DNA of 64,000 bases, taken from assembly GCA_000469685.2 (NCBI GenBank), contig LS997563.1, positions 29,281,897 through 29,345,896 of the forward strand. Direction: 5' to 3'. Shown here piece after piece: positions 60,101 through 64,000 of this stretch (the first letter of the stretch is position 1; every line of letters starts with the position of its first letter). This DNA comes from Haemonchus contortus. Lineage: Eukaryota > Nematoda > Chromadorea > Rhabditida > Trichostrongylidae. The notes under the pieces are model-generated. The model saw only the letters and a list, made by a program, of their open reading frames with translations. It was not told the origin of the DNA and did no database searches. The position numbers and the translations under genes are program-made.

Positions 60101-60969
60101 TGAATAACGTCAGTTCTATTTCTTCTTTGGAAAGCCATGGCTACCAACACCAAGGGTAAGCGCGGTTACCATTTTCGACCTTTCGATTTTGGCATGACTT
60201 TTATTAGTATGTATCCTTGCTTCAGCCTTCCCAAGAATTTCGAACTTTATAGGGCCAACGTTTCAGCAACTTCAACTTCGCGCGCAAGAGTTCGACGCTC
60301 CGGCGACTAAAATCAAGGAAAGCCTTGTAACACTCTCGTATACGGGGTCCAGGGGGCTTCTGAGTCTGAAGACTTTACTGGGTTTGTCTTACCCTATGAG
60401 AGAATCAATCTCAATTGGCTTCTCGACTTCCAGGCTCTGACGACATTGAACTTGCTGAAGTATCAGCTCTATAAAGCTTGCAAATCTTGGAAAGGCTGAG
60501 GCAAACTGCCCGTTCACAATCAGTCGTCCTTCAATCCACCGTCTGTAGTAAGTGAGGTTAAGCTCCAGCCGTTGGAAAGGTTTGAAGAAAACCTAGCAAT
60601 CAGTGTCACCTCATCAAAGATAAGCAATGATGCTATAACACAGTTACAAGTTCCCAATCCCGCCCAGGACTATTTCCACGCTCTGAATTATGGATTGATT
60701 CGGCAGAATGTGATGCTTTCTACAAGGATTCTAATCTGTCTGCTATTACTGACCATAACAACATAAGGATTTAAATAGATGCACCGGTACCCCGACTGTG
60801 ATGAGTAGTTGGCCACGAACGTAAAATAAGATCGAAAATCATAGACGTAATTGAAAGCGAATGAACTCACCGCATTTTCGAACACTGTATCCATACTAGT
60901 ATCCTTAAAAAACGATCTTTCTTCAAACATATTTCCTGTAGATTGGGAAAGTTTTCTCTTTTTTGGCAA
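57134..60969 (-). CDS. Gene of small, charged, phase-0 exons (unknown; possible SLC6 N-terminus)
   Basis: Ten exons read cleanly: 60871-60969 (ATG at 60969; MPKKRKLSQSTGNMFEE, with an NLS-like PKKRKL), 59969-59995, 59854-59916, 59766-59792, 59671-59709, 58474-58515, 58359-58394, 58258-58302, 57634-57705 and 57134-57202. Every exon is a multiple of three and every junction is phase 0. Sequences are Lys/Glu-rich (KKKKGEKKQAPQKV; AEEERKKQLKKQKE), with ADSIFEMGTQMQTMK and EDMDQFYNDDELATGVDY near the end, then VSKS-stop or a GTGAGC donor. No family recognised. It sits directly upstream of, and on the same strand as, the SLC6 exons, which lack a start codon, so it may be their cytoplasmic N-terminus. 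Further exons in 58516-59670 or 59996-60870 are possible. Confidence 0.6.
57361..57562. repeat. Palindromic element with PLE-like motif
   Basis: About 57-bp imperfect terminal inverted repeats (left ACTTAGCCTCCGAGATTGGT, right reading inward ACTTAGCTTCCGAACTTGGT), plus a perfect inner inverted repeat (ATTGGAGCTGTTT / AAACAGCTCCAAT). The left arm contains GTTTCAGCTGAACC then CTTCGGAGCC, similar to the PLE UTR motif GTTTCGGTGAAACC then TCGTCGGAGCC. Lies in an intron (57203-57633). Confidence 0.65.
58996..59102. repeat. Foldback element with flanking direct repeats
   Basis: 22-bp inverted arms, GGTTACAGGGCTGTTGTCAA.. (58996-59017) and its near-complement ..TTGACAACGGTCCTGTAACC (59081-59102). 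It is flanked by GCAGAAAT direct repeats (58988 and 59104), an 8-bp duplication of the hAT kind. The open frame 58756-59100 runs through it and is not a convincing gene. Confidence 0.7.
59325..59363. repeat. Perfect 13-bp hairpin
   Basis: TAGCCGATGTGGC (59325-59337) and GCCACATCGGCTA (59351-59363) around a 13-base loop, in the long intron 58516-59670. Could be a small foldback relic or a structured intronic RNA element. Confidence 0.6.
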
Positions 60970-61324
60970 CTAAAAGTCTGATTGATCCCTCTAATGAAAG
61001 CGCTTCTTCTTTCCGTATCGTAGTGAATTTTGCTAGGAGCAAATACTATATCAACACTCGCGTGCCATCCCTCCTCCAATTTTGGGATTTCTGTCCTTCT
61101 GTTTTCCAATAGTTTCTGAACAACTGAATTGGAACAGCAGTATGGGGACTACGTGTTTCTAAGGCTAGAAAGCAGAATCGCCTGGCTTTCTATTTTCGTA
61201 AAATCCCCATAGAGGCTGAGCATATTCACTTTCGAGCACAATTTCGCTCTTTCTTGAGTCTTAGATGAGGATCTAAATGTGACTGCGGTTCGAAATAATC
61301 TTTTACTACGAAAGATCACGGTGG
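60970..61324. other. Short spacer upstream of the charged-exon gene
   Basis: Possible promoter region for the gene starting at 60969. A minus-strand open frame (60867-61109) overlaps the start exon in another frame and is likely incidental. Confidence 0.4.
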
Positions 61325-64000
61325 GTCAGTATCACCTATCACCTGTATCCCTGTCGTCCCGTTGATCATCGATTTCCTCTAGCGGGCGCCAGAAACGTCT
61401 CCATTCGTCCCTGTCACGAGCCAGAGTGGTCCATTGAATCGTCCCCGCTTCAGGGACACGAGGTTCAACATACCTTTCGTTCAGAGCTTCCGTGAAGAAG
61501 TCCATCACGTTGACGGCCGTCTTGGAGTTGTTTGATATCCCGAGGGATCCGGTGAGTAACCGCCCTGGTCCAACGGTCATAACTATATCGCATAACGTGG
61601 CCGACCCACCTGATCTTCGATTTCTTGGCGTAATCAACGGCATCACCAATCTTCGTTCGACGACGGAGCTCGGAATTCCGGATTCCCTCCTGCACTTACG
61701 TGTGTAGGGAAATTCCGAGCATCGTCATTTCTAAAGCCCGTTGAGTAACGCTGACTGCATGCCCATCCTGCTTTCGTAGAGTCCAAGTCTCTGAGGCGTA
61801 CGTCAAAGCAGGAAGAACAGCAGTGTCGAAAAGGTGAGCGCGGAGCCGGATGTTCTTTGTCTTCTTCACTACTCCTTCGATATTCTTAAATGCTCCCCAC
61901 TCGGCGCTTTTCCTTCTGCACAGCTCCCGAGCTAGGTCGTTCATCATGTTGACTTCCCGACCTAGATTCACATAGCTAGAGCATTCGGAGATATTCTTTC
62001 CGTTTAACGTGAAGGGAGCATCAGGTACCAATCCCTTCTTCATGAACATCGTCTTCGTTAAGTTCAGTCTCAAGCCGATCTTCCACAAGCTCTGTCAAAC
62101 TCGGCCAGCATTCGTTCCGCCTGCTCGATGTTCGGTGTTATAAGCACAATGTCGTCCGCAAAGCGGAGGTGATGTAGGTAGCGGCCGTCGACCTTCACTC
62201 TCAAGTCCTTCACTCCAAATGATGCATGATATTTTCGAGAGCAGCACTGAAAAGTTTGGGCGAAATGGTACCGTCCTGCAGGACACCTCTCTTCACGTTG
62301 ATAATGAATTCCTTGTAGAATGGTGAAACCTTGGTCGTAGAGTTGTCGTAGAGCTCACGAAGCACCCTCATATATTGAGTAGGAACGCTCTGGTTGTCCA
62401 GGCTCCAATTACCGCTTCTGTCTCAACGGTGTCGAAAGCTTTCTCCAAATCAGTGAACGTAGGACATAACGGAATTCTGTGCTCTCGTGATACTTCAATG
62501 AATCTTGTAAGATTGTGGATATGATCGATTGTTCTGAAACCTCTCCGAAACCCTACTTGCTCGCATGACTGTCCTTCATCTAATATTCTGCCAATCCTGT
62601 TTAGGATGACACGAGTGAAAAGCTTGTAGATTACAGACAGCACGCAGATTGGGCGATAATTGCCAATATCGTCTGGATCTTCCTTTTTATGCAGCAACTT
62701 TATAGTTTTCCACGATATGGGCACTTTGCATTCCGACAGGTACCGCGTGAAGAGCCTAGCCAGAGTTCTGACGATGACTGGTAGAAGACTCTTCAGATGT
62801 TCTGATTTGATCCTGTCGGGACCGGGCGGCGTACAGTTATTCATCGACGTGATGGCATGTCGTATTTCGAAAGGGAGAACCGAAGGAGAATACTCGTCTT
62901 GCCTAAGATAGTGGATAGGCTTTGCGCGTGGCTGTCGAAAAGATCAGAGTAGAAGTCGTAGATGACCTTCTCCATTGCCCTTCGGGATGCAGCAACTGTC
63001 CCATCAGGACGACGAAGGGAAGTCATCTTGGTCTTGTAATTGGCGAAGCTCCGTCGGACTTCGCGAATGCTCTTTCCGGCCTTGGCGGCTTCGTCCATAA
63101 CTGCTGCTCTTCACTCTTTCAGATCTTCCTTTATTGCTTCTCTGCATAGCTTCGCAAGTTCAGACGTTTGTTGATGATTGCCTGTAGCTCGCGCGATTCC
63201 ACGCTGGCTTATCAGCTCGAGAGTCTTCGAAGAAAGCCATCTCTTGATTTCTTGTAGAATCTCTGCTTTCCTAGCGCTATCGTGAAGATGTTTGACGAGC
63301 CGTTTGTTTTCTTCTTCGATGGTGTCGATAACGGGATCTTTCCATTTACTCGCAAGTGAAGCGAAGTGGTGGTGGAGGTCTTGGGACTCCATTTCCTAAA
63401 CTTCATAGTTCTCGCACTGAGAAGCGGAATCTAGCGCAGAGGAGAGGATGGTCCGTTCCAGTGTAGAACTTCGGAACAACAGCGACGTCAGTCAGGCAAA
63501 ATCTCCGAATGAAGATGATGTGGTCTATTTCATATGGAACTGTCCACCAGGTGACTCCCATGTCCAACGTAAATGAGAGGGCTTCTGGAATTGCGAGTCA
63601 CCATGGGTGGTATGGGTCGACATGATAAACTCTTTACAGCCTATTACCCTGCTCATCCCAATACATTCCGTAGGGCCGGATGTGGAGTTCTTCGGCCGTT
63701 CTTCTGAGGCCAACCTTGGCGTTAAAATCACCGACGATAACCTTGAAGAAAGTGTGGTCTTCTCTGTAGAGGCTCTCCAGATCCAAATAAATGCCTCCAA
63801 CTCTTCTTCATAGCTTGATTTTGGTGCATAGGCAACGGAGATGGTTGAAGCTGAGGTTGAGCCACATCTTCTTAATCGCAAACGTCGGATTCGGGTTGTT
63901 AAGCTTTCGTACGAATCGATGTTCATGGCCAAGTACGGATTGACGAGGACACCCACGCCGCCGACGCCTCTGCTTCTCCGGACTCAAATACAGCGTGCAG
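61325..64000 (-). pseudogene. RTE-type non-LTR retrotransposon, damaged, truncated by window edge
   Basis: Minus-strand pieces in several frames follow RTE order: apurinic-type endonuclease fragment (63525-63956 and beyond the edge; GVLVNPYLAMNID), linker (63111-63392; SSKTLELISQRGIARATGNH), then RT (62368-62844: NYRPICVLSVIYKLFTRV, then a motif A-like FTDLEKAFDTVE, then a FADDIVLI box near 62140-62165), and a C-terminal region (61465-62088: [38 protein letters not shown]; 61332-61649 [15 protein letters not shown]). Frameshifts and stops are spread throughout, so it is inactive. The 3' end has a short GGTGATA-type repeat tail (61325-61345), characteristic of RTE elements. Confidence 0.88.

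Overview
The window looks like nuclear DNA from a parasitic strongylid-type nematode. Genes are split into many exons of 27-200 bp with short GT-AG introns. Most introns end in TTTCAG-like acceptors and many are 45-60 bp. Three repeat classes fit a nematode: an RTE-type LINE, a BEL/Pao element with a YVDN reverse transcriptase, and a Penelope-like element. No bacterial features, rRNA genes, true tRNA genes or CRISPR were seen. Exons were read by eye from splice sites and reading-frame phase. Where phases close I am confident; where they do not I say so.

Host genes, all on the minus strand: (1) 4258-5891, a complete Atg8/GABARAP gene (lgg-1 type), the best supported gene here. (2) 9959-17211, a TOPORS-like RING E3 ligase with three SUMO-interacting-type motifs and an Arg/Ser-rich tail, over 20 exons. 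(3) 19161-22923, a PP1-like Ser/Thr phosphatase whose GDIHG metal-binding motif is gone. (4) 46576-55188, a divergent SLC6-type transporter with conserved extracellular disulfide spacing but altered TM1 and TM7 signature residues. (5) 57134-60969, a run of small, charged, all phase-0 exons, which could be a separate nuclear protein or the N-terminal part of the SLC6 gene.

The centre (about 27.8-42.6 kb) is a nested transposon block. A Penelope-like composite is bounded by a 12-bp direct repeat (29122-29133 and 42587-42598). Inside it lies a BEL/Pao LTR retrotransposon (29301-38734) with nearly identical 371-373 bp LTRs. Inside its integrase gene lies a further 1.7-kb insert carrying a roughly 145-bp satellite. 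A stranded Gypsy-type gag remnant sits just outside (27868-28695).

The right edge (61325-64000) is a broken RTE retrotransposon running off the window. tRNA-derived SINEs, foldback elements and a GC-rich family of about 150 bp are scattered mostly in introns. The most unusual items are a duplicated hairpin whose stem shows a compensatory base-pair change (25.88 and 26.70 kb), the triple nesting, the zinc-finger/coiled-coil ORF replacing env in the BEL/Pao element, a 36-bp in-frame repeat within the Penelope reverse transcriptase, and the two host enzymes that have lost signature residues.
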